From a virus: a stretch of DNA of 64,000 nt. Within the stretch, counting starts at the first letter, position 1; every line of letters begins with the position of its first letter. The notes under the pieces were generated by a model. It was not told the DNA's origin, made no database searches, and saw only the letters and a program-made list of their open reading frames with translations. Positions 57,007-64,000 of the stretch are shown here, in pieces. A program made the translations under genes and the position numbers. Where the stretch lies: positions 1 to 64,000 of the IMG/VR virus record IMGVR_UViG_3300018018_000001, one strand, 5' to 3'.

Positions 57007-57630
57007 GTGGATAATCGAAGAAAACCTAAAACAAAAGAGTGGAAAGAGCAAGTTAGTTTAAAGCTTAAAGGTATAAAAAAGCCGTGGTTAAGTGAGAAAT
57101 TTAAATTAAATAATCCAATGAATAATCTTGAAAGTAGAGAAAAAGTTAATCAATCTAAGGTGGGTAAAAAGAGATATCCATTCTCTGATAAATGGAAAAT
57201 GAATATGAGTAAAAGTAGAAAAGGAAAACCTAAAACAGAGCAACATAAAGAAAATATAAGTAATTCTATGCTAAAATCAGATATTGTTAAGAAAAATTGT
57301 TTACGTGCGCAAAGTTTTATTAAATCCCCCTCTAAACCTCAGATTAAACTATTCAACATGATTAAAAAGGAATTTAATTCTGCTGAACTTAATTTTCCTC
57401 TGATTCTTGATAATGGTAAAGGGTACTCTCTTGATGTAGTAATTCCAGAATATAAAATAGCTATTGAATATGATGGATTTTATTGGCATAAAGATAGGGA
57501 TAAGGACTTGAAAAGACAAAGAGAATGTGAAGATTATGGATTCAAATTTATTAGGTATCAAGATAACGTTCCTTCTGAAGAAAAGTTAATGGATGATATA
57601 AATAGAATATTTTGCAAATTTTTCTCATAA
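57007..57630 (+). CDS. NUMOD3 plus Vsr-like nuclease
   Basis: GTG start directly after the previous stop. 207 residues. N-terminal NUMOD3-like repeats (SLKLKGIKKPWLSEKFK, SKSRKGKPKTEQHK) and a C-terminal PD-(D/E)xK/Vsr-like nuclease, YSLDVVIPEYKIAIEYDGFY then WHK, and FKFIRYQD. Probably a freestanding homing enzyme. Confidence 0.8.
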   Translation: MDNRRKPKTKEWKEQVSLKLKGIKKPWLSEKFKLNNPMNNLESREKVNQSKVGKKRYPFSDKWKMNMSKSRKGKPKTEQHKENISNSMLKSDIVKKNCLRAQSFIKSPSKPQIKLFNMIKKEFNSAELNFPLILDNGKGYSLDVVIPEYKIAIEYDGFYWHKDRDKDLKRQRECEDYGFKFIRYQDNVPSEEKLMDDINRIFCKFFS

Positions 57631-57740
57631 AAACACTCTTCTACATATCTTATCGGCAGATTTAGTAAAAAAGTTTAGTTTATTTTAACAATAAAATCAA
57701 TGAGTTCAAAAAATTTCAATTTTTTCATCCAATTTTCCTA

Positions 57741-57769
57741 TTGATTTTTAACAATATTCATTATATAAT
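57741..57769 (+). promoter_or_regulatory. Consensus-type promoter before the protease/capsid genes
   Basis: TTGATT (57741-57746), 17-base spacer, TATAAT (57764-57769): a near-perfect housekeeping-type promoter. It lies 47 bases before ATG 57817 in a 186-base AT-rich gap (57631-57816) that also holds A/T-rich inverted sequence (AAAAAATTTCAATTTTTT) just upstream, which may act as an UP element or weak terminator. Confidence 0.7.
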
Positions 57770-57816
57770 CAGGTATAAGTGAAGAATATGAAAGAATATG
57801 GTGGTGGAGGCTATTA

Positions 57817-59403
57817 ATGGCAAAAATCGGATTTGATATTTTAACTCTTCAGCCTGTTCAATTTGCGATTGAAGAGTCAGACACTACTATTGATGGAAAA
57901 AATGTCTTAGGAAAACTAAAAGGAACTTTCTTTGTTCCTAATGGCATTTCCCGAAATAAGAGATTCTATGGGTCAGACGTTTGGGAAACTCAACTTAAGA
58001 ATGAGGATGTTCTGACAAGACTAAAAGATAAGAGAATGTTTGGGACTATTGGCCACAATATCAAAGTCAATGATGAGTCTTTGGCCGAAGGTAAACTTTC
58101 TCACATTACCACGGCTTTGTCAATGAATGGCAGTGAGGGTGTTGGTGAGGCCCTTATACTTAACACCGAAGCAGGACGCAATTTGAACACCGTCTTAAGG
58201 GCGGGAAGCAAATTATATGTATCCTCAAGAGCCAATGGAGATTACAAAGGCACTTCCCACGGTGTTCCAAGTGTAGACCCAGAAACTTTTAAGCTTGAAG
58301 GATTTGATTTTGTTATGGAGCCAGGTTTCCTACAAGCTAATCCAGCATTAGTTGAATCTCTTCATATCAAACCTGAAGAGGTTAAGAAATTAGCTGAGGA
58401 TCTTAATGAAACTGTCGATGTTAACTCCCCTGAGGGTGTAATAATAAATGTTGCCCCAGGTGGGATTGTAAATATTGATAGTGGCAAAACAAAAAATTTA
58501 GATGTAAAGACCCCTAAGGATATTAAAATTGAAGAAAGGAACCAGGAGGAAATTATTATGGAGAAAGAACTTGTAGAAAAACTCATGACAGAGAAAGCAG
58601 AGCTTTCTAACACCTTGACTGAAGCTTTGAAAAGCCTAGAGTCTATCAAGGCCGAAAAGGTGGTTTTGGCTTCTGAAGTTAAAACAATTAGTGAAAAACT
58701 GGAAAAGGCCGAAAAGGAAATCAAGGATAAAGGACCTATCCTGGAGACCTATGAAAAATTGGGATCTCCTGCCGATGTGGAAAAGGCTCTGGATCTGGCT
58801 GAAAAAGTGATCTGGAAGTATAAAGAGTCTGGTTCCCCAGATGAAGTCCGTACTGCTCTTGAGAAAGCTTTTACTGAACTTCAGTCTTACAAGCAGATGG
58901 GTACGGTGACTGAGATTGATGAGGCTTTCAATAAGGCTGAATCCTTGATTAAAAAGTATCGTGAGTTAGGAACTCTAGCCGAATTGACTGAAGCCCTTGA
59001 TACCGCCACCACAATTTTCACGAAATTCCAGGAACTGGGATCTCCTGCTGAAATCTCCTTGGCCCTTGACAAGGCTGCAAAGTTAGCTGAAGGGATCAAA
59101 GATGATAGGTTTGGTAAGAGAGTGGAAAAACTGGCTGGTGAATTAGGTGTTCCTGTTGAGGCTATTCGAGAAGTGGCCAAAAAGATGAATGATGGTGAAG
59201 TCCGTAAATTTGTCAAGGCCCTTTCCGAAAGCAATAATCTCAAAGTTAAGTATTTGGCCAAGCCTAAGCCCGGTGCTCTACCTAAGACCAAAGAAGATCT
59301 TAAGAATAAGCCAAGTATTTTCCAGAAATCACGGGGTGAAGCTTTAATGGAGAGTGTTACCCATAACCAGGCAAGGCTTTTCCCGAATAAAGATAAGAAG
59401 TAG
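57817..59403 (+). CDS. Prohead protease (T4 gp21-like) fused to a scaffold domain
   Basis: 528 residues. Residues 1-185: gp21-type serine protease, GTIGHN with H80, GEALIL, then LYVSSRA with S136/S137 and a C-terminal FVMEPGF. Residues ~245-470: charged coiled coil with repeated LGSPAEVxxALDxA units, typical of core scaffold proteins; the rest is basic. The protease cuts head proteins at (I/L)xE in T4. ATG 58558 with AGGAGG begins the scaffold part alone. LTE|A near residue 266 is a likely self-cleavage site. Confidence 0.9.
   Translation: MAKIGFDILTLQPVQFAIEESDTTIDGKNVLGKLKGTFFVPNGISRNKRFYGSDVWETQLKNEDVLTRLKDKRMFGTIGHNIKVNDESLAEGKLSHITTALSMNGSEGVGEALILNTEAGRNLNTVLRAGSKLYVSSRANGDYKGTSHGVPSVDPETFKLEGFDFVMEPGFLQANPALVESLHIKPEEVKKLAEDLNETVDVNSPEGVIINVAPGGIVNIDSGKTKNLDVKTPKDIKIEERNQEEIIMEKELVEKLMTEKAELSNTLTEALKSLESIKAEKVVLASEVKTISEKLEKAEKEIKDKGPILETYEKLGSPADVEKALDLAEKVIWKYKESGSPDEVRTALEKAFTELQSYKQMGTVTEIDEAFNKAESLIKKYRELGTLAELTEALDTATTIFTKFQELGSPAEISLALDKAAKLAEGIKDDRFGKRVEKLAGELGVPVEAIREVAKKMNDGEVRKFVKALSESNNLKVKYLAKPKPGALPKTKEDLKNKPSIFQKSRGEALMESVTHNQARLFPNKDKK
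58558..59403 (+). CDS. Internal-start scaffold protein
   Basis: ATG 58558 is in frame (residue 248) and preceded by AGGAGG with eight bases between. It would give a 281-residue coiled-coil scaffold without the protease, the same nested logic as lambda C/Nu3. Contains at least four copies of a LGSPAE/LGTLAE unit. Confidence 0.75.
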   Translation: MEKELVEKLMTEKAELSNTLTEALKSLESIKAEKVVLASEVKTISEKLEKAEKEIKDKGPILETYEKLGSPADVEKALDLAEKVIWKYKESGSPDEVRTALEKAFTELQSYKQMGTVTEIDEAFNKAESLIKKYRELGTLAELTEALDTATTIFTKFQELGSPAEISLALDKAAKLAEGIKDDRFGKRVEKLAGELGVPVEAIREVAKKMNDGEVRKFVKALSESNNLKVKYLAKPKPGALPKTKEDLKNKPSIFQKSRGEALMESVTHNQARLFPNKDKK

Positions 59404-59425
59404 TTTTGATCTGCTGAATTAATTT

Positions 59426-59442
59426 CCTCACTTAGGGTGAGG
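59426..59442. other. Small hairpin between scaffold and capsid genes
   Basis: CCTCAC-TTAGG-GTGAGG, six pairs. One of two inverted repeats in the 145-base leader before the capsid gene. No T-run follows. Confidence 0.4.
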
Positions 59443-59507
59443 ACTAAGAGATGTCAAAGTAAGATTTTCTGCACTTCAGACTGTCAAGCTAAGGCTCTCT
59501 TGAATAA

Positions 59508-59525
59508 CACCCTTACGTAAGGGTG
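59508..59525. promoter_or_regulatory. 18-base perfect palindrome before the capsid gene
   Basis: CACCCTTACGTAAGGGTG is a perfect palindrome 24 bases before the capsid start. It could be an operator for a dimeric regulator or an mRNA hairpin stabilising the capsid message. Confidence 0.5.
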
Positions 59526-59548
59526 AATCCAAGACGATGGAGGAGTGT

Positions 59549-61072
59549 ATGAGAAGTAATGTATCTAAAGGTAAAGAAGAGCTTGACGAGCGGTTGCAGT
59601 TAATGGACCACAAAATCAAAGCTGATGCTGAGGCCCTATATGAAAAGTATAGAGAGCAGATGGATCTATTGGATCAGTCTCTTCTGTCCAAAGCTAAGGG
59701 TGGATTAGAGCCCTATGATGTTTACGCTTTGGGAAAGCAGCTTGAATCCTTTGATTCCTATTTGGTCTTATGCGAAGAAGATGGGAACCTTGGCCAGTTA
59801 GGCAAAATCCCCCAGATTGCCTATGATGTTATCACCGTGGCTTATGGAACTTCTATTATCCCCTTTGTGGCTTCTGTTCAGCCAATTGAAGAGGAAAGTG
59901 GACACGTTTACTTTAAGCAGGTGAAACCCGCTCCGTTTACGGATGAGACTTTCAAAGGTGGTTACGATCAGTCTACAGTGTTCATTGATCCCCGTACCGG
60001 CGTTGTAACCCCACGTGCCTATGCCGCTAACACGGTTACTGAGGTTGATACCCTAGTTTCAAGTGGGGGAACTGCCAAGTATTATGCAACCCTAAGACAG
60101 TACCCGGTTCGTCCGTCTACTGTTACCGTGACATTGGCCACCAATGCTGGCGTATATGGCAATGACTTTAACGGATTCGTTCCTACCACTGGTAAAGGTG
60201 TTATCCTTGGTGCTGGCGTGTCTGGCTCCGTGTCTTATGGTGGACCCGCTACCGCTGGCCGTGTGGATCTGATTTTTGCCTCTGATCCTGGTGCCGTTAA
60301 TATCGTTGTTAGCTATCAGGTTAACTATGAGCAGGCTGATGATCTGCCCCGGATTACCACTTACTTCGACAGCACTGATATCTTTGCTCAGGTGTATGCC
60401 CTTAAAGGCACCATCGGGATGTTACAGTCCTATGGTATGAGAAAGAGATTCGGGCTGGTTGCCGAAGATGAGTTGGCTAAAGACTTAGTGGCCGAAATCA
60501 ACGCCGAAATCGGTGGAGACCTGATTACCCTGATGTATGCTGCGGCCCTTGGAACCGTTACGTGGTTTAAAACCCCACCTTCTAATGTTTCTTACTATGA
60601 GCACGTTCAAACCCTGAAGTATGCCATTGCAGATACTGAAGCCAATATGATTGGACATAGCCAGAGAGGCACGATCACTACGATCATTGCCGGTCGAAAC
60701 CTCTGCGCCATTCTGTCTACTCTACCTGGATTCAATAAACTCACCGATGGTAACACCTTAGGTGCTCACGTGTTTGGAACTCTGGATGGTGTCATGATTG
60801 TTAGAGTGAATGAACAGGCTATCCTGGATACCAACAAGGCTATTTGTATTTGGAAGGGAACTTCTCCGTTTGAAGCCCCATCCGTTTACAGTCCGTTTAT
60901 GCCTTTGGTGGTTACCTCTACTCTGCCAGCCGGGAAAAATCCGATTGGTCAGCAGAGAGCCGCTGCAGTTTGGAGCGGAGTGAAAATCCTGGTTCAACAG
61001 TTCATCACCCTCTTGGTCATGGACATTGGGGCGAATACCGCTCCTAACGGATTCGATGTTATCGTTCCGTAA
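59549..61072 (+). CDS. Major capsid protein, T4 gp23-like
   Basis: ATG 59549 with GGAGG upstream (507 residues); ATG 59537 is less likely. HK97-fold protein of the gp23 type: a helical pro-segment, a maturation site VLCE|EDGN at residues 73-80, then IPFVASVQPIEEESG, which matches the gp23 region after its FLTE|A cut. IGGDLITLMYAAA and the PNGFDVIVP end fit the family. Codons are richer in G/C than elsewhere, as for a very highly made protein. Followed by a strong terminator. Confidence 0.92.
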   Translation: MRSNVSKGKEELDERLQLMDHKIKADAEALYEKYREQMDLLDQSLLSKAKGGLEPYDVYALGKQLESFDSYLVLCEEDGNLGQLGKIPQIAYDVITVAYGTSIIPFVASVQPIEEESGHVYFKQVKPAPFTDETFKGGYDQSTVFIDPRTGVVTPRAYAANTVTEVDTLVSSGGTAKYYATLRQYPVRPSTVTVTLATNAGVYGNDFNGFVPTTGKGVILGAGVSGSVSYGGPATAGRVDLIFASDPGAVNIVVSYQVNYEQADDLPRITTYFDSTDIFAQVYALKGTIGMLQSYGMRKRFGLVAEDELAKDLVAEINAEIGGDLITLMYAAALGTVTWFKTPPSNVSYYEHVQTLKYAIADTEANMIGHSQRGTITTIIAGRNLCAILSTLPGFNKLTDGNTLGAHVFGTLDGVMIVRVNEQAILDTNKAICIWKGTSPFEAPSVYSPFMPLVVTSTLPAGKNPIGQQRAAAVWSGVKILVQQFITLLVMDIGANTAPNGFDVIVP

Positions 61073-61097
61073 CCTGTCGCCCAGGTAAACACATATC

Positions 61098-61144
61098 CCG
61101 GGAAGTGGTTTTATTTTTCCACCACTTCCCGGCTTTTTCTTTTC
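61098..61144. terminator. Strong intrinsic terminator after the capsid gene
   Basis: CCGGGAAGTGGT (61098-61109) pairs with ACCACTTCCCGG (61121-61132), twelve pairs, followed by CTTTTTCTTTT. Ends the protease-capsid transcript that starts near 57775. Confidence 0.9.
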
Positions 61145-61170
61145 ATTTGTGGTGGAAGGAGGGGAGACAG

Positions 61171-61509
61171 GTGGAAGAGGGACTAAGATTAGATAACCTT
61201 ACAAGAATTCCTTTAGCAGTAACCTCACATTACCAAATCCCCGCCGCTGGAAGTCTAATATTGAGACAATCAGAATATTTAGCCATTACGGATGAGATAG
61301 TCAAACTGGCCGATTTTGGAAAGTTAAGTTATGTCTTTATTCCGATTGAACGGAAAGTCATGCCTCAGAAAGCGGCTATGAGACCAGAGGTATTAAAAAG
61401 TAAACCTTCTACAGAAATTCCTATTCCAACTGCTACTCCAATTTTGCCTGTAGAAAGTCATCCTGCATCCCCTTTGATTAAGAGGAAGAGGAAAGTTAAT
61501 GCTTCTTAA
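61171..61509 (+). CDS. Hypothetical head protein
   Basis: GTG 61171 with AAGGAGGGG upstream; the in-frame ATG at 61105 lies inside the terminator. 112 residues: beta-rich first half (SLILRQSEYLAITDE), Pro-rich tail and a basic end (LIKRKRKVNAS). Located right after the capsid gene; a decoration or neck role is inferred. Confidence 0.6.
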   Translation: MEEGLRLDNLTRIPLAVTSHYQIPAAGSLILRQSEYLAITDEIVKLADFGKLSYVFIPIERKVMPQKAAMRPEVLKSKPSTEIPIPTATPILPVESHPASPLIKRKRKVNAS

Positions 61510-62173
61510 GGAAATATTTCTTAAAGTTTTAGTAGAATCAGGACAATTTCTTTTTGGTGTCGAAAAAATTGAAATGAAGGCAGATCCTTTTCTACTTCTG
61601 GTTAAGGATAGCCTTTCCACATATGATGATTTTGAACCTAAGGATAACAGATTCAACATTACTGTTTCCAACACTTCATATACTTTTAATGAATCAGTTC
61701 CGGGAAACTATTGGGAAGTTCCCAAATTTATCATTGAAATAATTCCTTTGGTAATTAGTGGACTTCCTTGGTATTTCCAAAACTGGATGACATGGCAGGG
61801 TAAAGGTTTTGGGGATGAATTCAATCCTCTTTCTTCTATTTGGAAGTATAAACGTCCCATCCTGTATACTGAATATTCAGGCCAGTTTACTGTTTGGGCT
61901 GCTTATAACAGGGCTGTAATGTCAGTTCCAGATCCCGATGTTGCTCATGCCACTACTTGGGATTTTCCTGATATTACCAATCATGATAATCGCTTTTTCA
62001 AGCATCTTACAGGTAAGTTTATGCAAGCTCTTGGGTTAGAAAGAGATGCTTTTACTCTTACTGAAATGCCTCTTAGGACCAATGCTGATAAATTAATATC
62101 CAAAGGTGAGGCAATGGAAGAAGATGCCCTTAAGAAAATGCAAGCCCAGAAATGGTATTTGGCGCAAGGCTAA
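61499..62173 (+). CDS. Probable head-completion or neck protein
   Basis: 224 residues. Begins MLLKEIFLKVLVESG, tag-like with LVE|S. Its C-terminus (NADKLISKGEAMEEDALKKM...) has the pattern of phage head-tail adaptor proteins that follow the capsid gene in T4-like order. The middle is rich in Trp and Tyr, as in neck proteins. Confidence 0.6.
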   Translation: MLLKEIFLKVLVESGQFLFGVEKIEMKADPFLLLVKDSLSTYDDFEPKDNRFNITVSNTSYTFNESVPGNYWEVPKFIIEIIPLVISGLPWYFQNWMTWQGKGFGDEFNPLSSIWKYKRPILYTEYSGQFTVWAAYNRAVMSVPDPDVAHATTWDFPDITNHDNRFFKHLTGKFMQALGLERDAFTLTEMPLRTNADKLISKGEAMEEDALKKMQAQKWYLAQG

Positions 62174-62184
62174 TAGAGGAGATA

Positions 62185-62886
62185 GTGGGATTTATTGATT
62201 TAACAAAAAAAAGATTTGGAAAATTGGTTGTAATTGCTAGATCAAAATATAGGTCTACACATTGGTTATGTAAATGTGATTGTGGTATAGAAAAGGAAAT
62301 TGATGGTGGTAGTTTAAGAAGAGGACAAAGTAAAAGTTGTAGATGTTCAATAACAGAGAATTTAACTGGGAAGAGATTTGATAAATGGCTTGTTATTAGT
62401 AAAAGTAATAAAAGAGTTTCCGATAGGTCTGTTTATTGGCTATGTAGATGTATTTGTGGAAAAGAAAGAGAAGTTAATAGTAATAGTTTAAGGAGTGGCC
62501 GGAGTAAAAGTTGTGGTTGTTCCCAGAAAATAGCTTCTTTAAAACGCTGGAAAGATTCAAAATTTATTTCTAATCAAATGAAAGCTAGAGGATGTAAACC
62601 AAATAAGACTGAATTAAAGTTTGAGCAATTCCTTAATAGTCTTTATCCAGGTGAATGGAAATATGTAGGGGATGGACAGTTAATCATAAATGGTAGGTGT
62701 CCTGATTTTGTTAATGTGAACGGGAAAAAACAGATTATAGAACTTTATGGTGATTACTGGCATAGAGGCCAACTTCCTGAAGATCGGGCTAAAATATTTG
62801 AGCCTTTTGGTTATCAAACTTTAGTAATTTGGGAAAAAGAACTTAAAAATATGGATAAAGTAGAAGAAAAAATTCTAAATTTTTAA
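62185..62886 (+). CDS. EDxHD (Vsr-like) homing endonuclease
   Basis: GTG 62185 aligns with the start of relatives (VGFIDLTKKRFG against MGRRLIDLTGERFG); ATG 62152 lies in the previous gene. 233 residues: two WLCKCDCG/WLCRCICG zinc modules and a C-terminal CPDFVNVNGKKQIIELYGDY, WHRG nuclease. Close relative of 8256, which has only one zinc module. Confidence 0.85.
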   Translation: MGFIDLTKKRFGKLVVIARSKYRSTHWLCKCDCGIEKEIDGGSLRRGQSKSCRCSITENLTGKRFDKWLVISKSNKRVSDRSVYWLCRCICGKEREVNSNSLRSGRSKSCGCSQKIASLKRWKDSKFISNQMKARGCKPNKTELKFEQFLNSLYPGEWKYVGDGQLIINGRCPDFVNVNGKKQIIELYGDYWHRGQLPEDRAKIFEPFGYQTLVIWEKELKNMDKVEEKILNF

Positions 62887-62896
62887 GGAAGAGTTA

Positions 62897-63223
62897 ATGA
62901 ATAAATCCCAAGAAATTATTAAACTAATGGAAGAAGGTAATATTAAAACTTTTATAATGGTCATAGATGCCAAAGATCATGATGATGCTATTCTCAAAAT
63001 TCTTAAGAATGTGGACTCAATAGAAGGTGCAGATATTCTGGCTAAGAAGCATGACTACTTAGCATTTACAGATTTTCATAAAAGACCTGTTGCCGAATTG
63101 TTAGATGTAGTCAAATTGCTCTTGGAGAAAGATCCAAGATTCAAAAATGAAAAGGATTCCCCCGTAGGCATGTTTAAAGTTGAACCTAATAAGTTTATAG
63201 TATTTGGACGGGGTGAAGAATAA
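62897..63223 (+). CDS. Tagged protein, unknown
   Basis: 108 residues. Tag MNKSQEIIKLMEEGN (LME|E). Alpha/beta body with IMVIDAKDHDDAILKIL, which resembles a small ferredoxin-like fold, and a strand at the end (KFIVFGRG). Confidence 0.7.
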   Translation: MNKSQEIIKLMEEGNIKTFIMVIDAKDHDDAILKILKNVDSIEGADILAKKHDYLAFTDFHKRPVAELLDVVKLLLEKDPRFKNEKDSPVGMFKVEPNKFIVFGRGEE

Positions 63224-63224
63224 G

Positions 63225-64000
63225 GTGAAGAATGCTATTAATTTAATTGGTAAAAAATTCGGAAGATGGACTGTTATTTCCCGTGTTGAAAATAAAAATA
63301 ATAAACCATGTTGGTTATGTAGATGTGATTGTGGAAAAGAGAAGAAAGTTAAAGGAATTGTTTTAAAAAAGGGGGAAAGTAAAAGTTGCGGGTGTCTCCA
63401 AATAAGAATAAAAAATTTAATTGGTAAAAGGTTTGGAAGATGGATTGTTGTTGGTAGTAGTAGTAAAAGAGACTCTTGTAGGGATGCTTATTGGTTATGT
63501 AAATGTATTTGTGGTAAAGAAAAAGAAATTAGTGGGCGTAGTTTAAAAAAAGGAAATAGTAAAGGTTGCCATAGTTGTAAACAAATAGAGGAATGGAAAA
63601 ATCCAGGATATAGAGAAAAACATGAAAAAATGATGCTACAAAAATGGCAAAATACAGAGTATATTGAGAAACAAATAAAGTCTAGGGAAATTAAACCTAA
63701 TAAATTAGAACTGAAATTTGAACAATTCCTTAATAATCTCTATCCAGGGGAGTGGAAGTATGTAGGAAACTTTGAGTTTTGGTTGGGTGGTAAGAATCCT
63801 GATTTCATGAATGTTAATGGAAATAAACAACTTATTGAACTTTATGGTGACTATTGGCATAAAGGGGAAAATCCTCAGGAGAGAATAGATCATTTTAAGA
63901 AATACGGATTTGATACTTTAGTAATTTGGGAAAAAGAATTAAAAGATATGAATAAAGTAGAAGAAAAAATAATTGATTTTTCGGGGAGGAATAAGTATGC
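63225..64000 (+). CDS. EDxHD (Vsr-like) homing endonuclease, 3' end beyond window
   Basis: GTG start at 63225, one base after the previous stop. At least 258 residues, open to the window end. Two zinc modules (CWLCRCDCG and YWLCKCICG) and a nuclease with NPDFMNVNGNKQLIELYGDY, WHKG, then DTLVIWEKELKDMNK. Third copy of this family. Its end overlaps the ribosome site and ATG (63997) of the next gene, so the true stop must be just outside. Confidence 0.85.
   Translation, partial: MKNAINLIGKKFGRWTVISRVENKNNKPCWLCRCDCGKEKKVKGIVLKKGESKSCGCLQIRIKNLIGKRFGRWIVVGSSSKRDSCRDAYWLCKCICGKEKEISGRSLKKGNSKGCHSCKQIEEWKNPGYREKHEKMMLQKWQNTEYIEKQIKSREIKPNKLELKFEQFLNNLYPGEWKYVGNFEFWLGGKNPDFMNVNGNKQLIELYGDYWHKGENPQERIDHFKKYGFDTLVIWEKELKDMNKVEEKIIDFSGRNKY
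63997..64000 (+). CDS. Start of the next gene at the window edge
   Basis: GGGGAGGAATAAGT precedes ATG 63997, so a gene starts here; only its first codon is visible. Confidence 0.5.

Noticed and set aside
57789-57818. Short frame MKEYGGGGY before the protease gene
   Set aside because: Only nine codons, and its GGTGGTGGAGG serves as the ribosome site of the protease gene.

Overview
The window reads as part of a very large, AT-rich, double-stranded DNA myovirus with T4-type head genes. Every gene I can support lies on the + strand. Genes are packed with ATGA, TAATG and GTGA overlaps and good AGGAGG-type ribosome sites, and TTG or GTG starts are common. The head set is clear: large terminase (43367-45259), portal (46428-48161), prohead protease fused to a scaffold-like coiled coil (57817-59403), and major capsid protein (59549-61072). 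No tRNA, rRNA, integrase or CRISPR array was seen. The host cannot be fixed from the sequence; a lipoprotein, a secreted amidase and canonical -35/-10 promoters only show that it is a bacterium.

Layout. 1-6413: small accessory genes, many cysteine-rich, with a DUF4031 protein, a DUF3307 membrane protein and a dCMP deaminase whose 5' end has been captured by an HNH endonuclease. 6642-14585: a cluster of short genes sharing one N-terminal tag, interrupted by a KamA-type radical SAM enzyme, an Amidase_3 lysin and an HExxH protein. 14599-21760: two LamG-like fibre proteins, a repeat fibre and more tagged genes. 21769-31085: tagged genes, a second radical SAM protein, a lipoprotein with its own promoter, a sigma factor and zinc proteins. 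31082-39241: large tail fibre, fibre debris, and a protein built from about 22 copies of a 14-residue repeat. 39252-63223: the head module, interleaved with tagged genes and homing endonucleases.

Main discovery candidate. About 40 otherwise unrelated proteins begin with the same roughly 13-residue helix, approximately M-[NSDKT]-[KR]-[AS]-[KRQ]-x-[ILF]-[ILM]-x-[FL]-x-E. It looks like the capsid-targeting sequence of T4 internal head proteins, which T4 gp21 protease cuts at (I/L)xE. This phage has a gp21-like protease, and the capsid protein carries the same kind of site (LCE|E) at the place matching the T4 gp23 maturation cut (FLTE|A). The inference is an unusually large set of cargo proteins sorted into the prohead, matured by one protease and perhaps ejected with the DNA. 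Candidate cargo includes a FliA-like sigma factor, an encapsulated-ferritin-like protein, a DnaJ-type zinc protein and many unknowns. Duplicated, fused, decapitated and broken tags show that the tag behaves as a mobile module.

Nineteen homing-type endonuclease genes (HNH, GIY-YIG, endonuclease VII-like, EDxHD/Vsr-like) are scattered between genes. Several end exactly in the ribosome-binding site of the next gene, so the downstream gene stays translatable.
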